A stretch of 64,000 nucleotides of DNA. It comes from Clostridium sp. AF15-31 (GTDB lineage Bacteria; Bacillota; Clostridia; Lachnospirales; Lachnospiraceae). Shown here in pieces: positions 63,688-64,000 of the stretch (position 1 is the first letter of the stretch; each line of letters starts with the position of its first letter). The stretch covers positions 1 through 64,000 of the forward strand of contig NZ_QTXL01000003.1 in assembly GCF_003461625.1 (NCBI RefSeq), written 5' to 3'. The position numbers and the translations under genes were made by a program. The notes under the pieces are model-generated. The model saw nothing but the letters and a program-made list of their open reading frames with translations. It made no database searches and was not told where the DNA came from.

Positions 63688-64000
63688 CTAGTTCTTCTCC
63701 ACCACCAGGATCTCCTCGCCGTTCTTCACCTTTCCTGTCTTTACCGGACGCAGTTTATAGCCATCCGGAAGCTCTGTTATAATGACAGGGGATATTAAGG
63801 ATGGCGCATGCTTCTTCAGATAAGGAAGATCAAGCCGCATGACCGGCTGTCCGGCAGCCACTGTCTGTCCGGTCTCAACCAATGCGTCAAAGCCTTTGCC
63901 ATTTAGCTTTACCGTATCGATTCCGATATGGATCATCACACCGATTCCCTGTTCCGTTACCAACCCTATGGCATGCTTCGTGTCAAAGACAAAAGCAACT
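63688..64000 (-). CDS. PTS glucose-family EIIA domain, C-terminal part (runs off the window)
   Basis: The open frame continues past the right edge, so the 5' end is missing. The visible residues read FDTKHAIGL, then [17 protein letters not shown] with the phosphorylated His (in the HIGIDTV motif), and end [27 protein letters not shown]. This is the IIA-Glc (crr-like) fold that passes phosphate to IIB. Whether it is a free IIA or the end of a IICBA protein cannot be told. Confidence 0.88.
   Translation of the reverse strand, partial: VAFVFDTKHAIGLVTEQGIGVMIHIGIDTVKLNGKGFDALVETGQTVAAGQPVMRLDLPYLKKHAPSLISPVIITELPDGYKLRPVKTGKVKNGEEILVVEKN

Overview
The window is a 64 kb piece of a low-GC Firmicutes chromosome, most likely a Lachnospiraceae (Clostridia) member. 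Evidence for this is the type III glutamine synthetase, clpC and radA in Firmicutes-like order, an addAB nuclease pair instead of recBCD, fused coaBC, a TTG/GTG/ATG start mix with strong AGGAGG-type ribosome sites, and many secreted proteins with Ig-like, FnIII and ricin-like repeats. Genus cannot be fixed from sequence alone. All but two genes lie on the minus strand, so the text is best read right to left.

Housekeeping part (about 1-40.7 kb). From left to right: tandem minus-strand promoters at the left edge that serve something outside the window; radA, a small conserved protein and clpC; purD-purN-purM; a plus-strand cytoplasmic sugar-binding-like/GGDEF protein; an M29-like aminopeptidase, an HD hydrolase and two small membrane proteins; a pantothenate/CoA operon (DUF2520 protein, panB, panC, coaBC); purE; a very large hybrid sensor kinase following an ABC transporter and an M18 aminopeptidase; addB-addA; a small membrane protein; an 829-base gene-free stretch built of large palindromes; a left-handed beta-helix protein; topB; and the type III glutamine synthetase, whose leader carries an intrinsic-terminator-like hairpin.

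Accessory part (about 40.8-63 kb). This is a run of envelope and signalling genes: a cytoplasmic Ser/Thr kinase, a PP2C phosphatase and a VWA protein next to each other, several zinc-ribbon/transmembrane proteins, a coiled-coil lipoprotein, a membrane-anchored protein with a caspase/CHAT-like His-Cys core, secreted PPC/Ig/FnIII and amidase/ricin/FnIII/repeat proteins, a DUF5050-like propeller and a YARHG lipoprotein. Three of its transcription units start with the same promoter: a Spo0A-box-like sequence (TTTTGTCGAAAA or one mismatch) exactly 50 bases from a TATGAT -10 element, each box abutting the terminator of the gene before. This points to one co-regulated, possibly stationary-phase or sporulation-linked, kinase/phosphatase/protease system on the cell surface. 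It is the main candidate for an undescribed system.

The second candidate is the set of four approximately 145-nt palindromes at 34.65-35.46 kb. They share a conserved core with covarying stems but have unrelated outer arms, and one copy sits inside another.

The right edge holds a CinA C-terminal-type amidohydrolase and the C-terminal end of a PTS glucose-family IIA domain.
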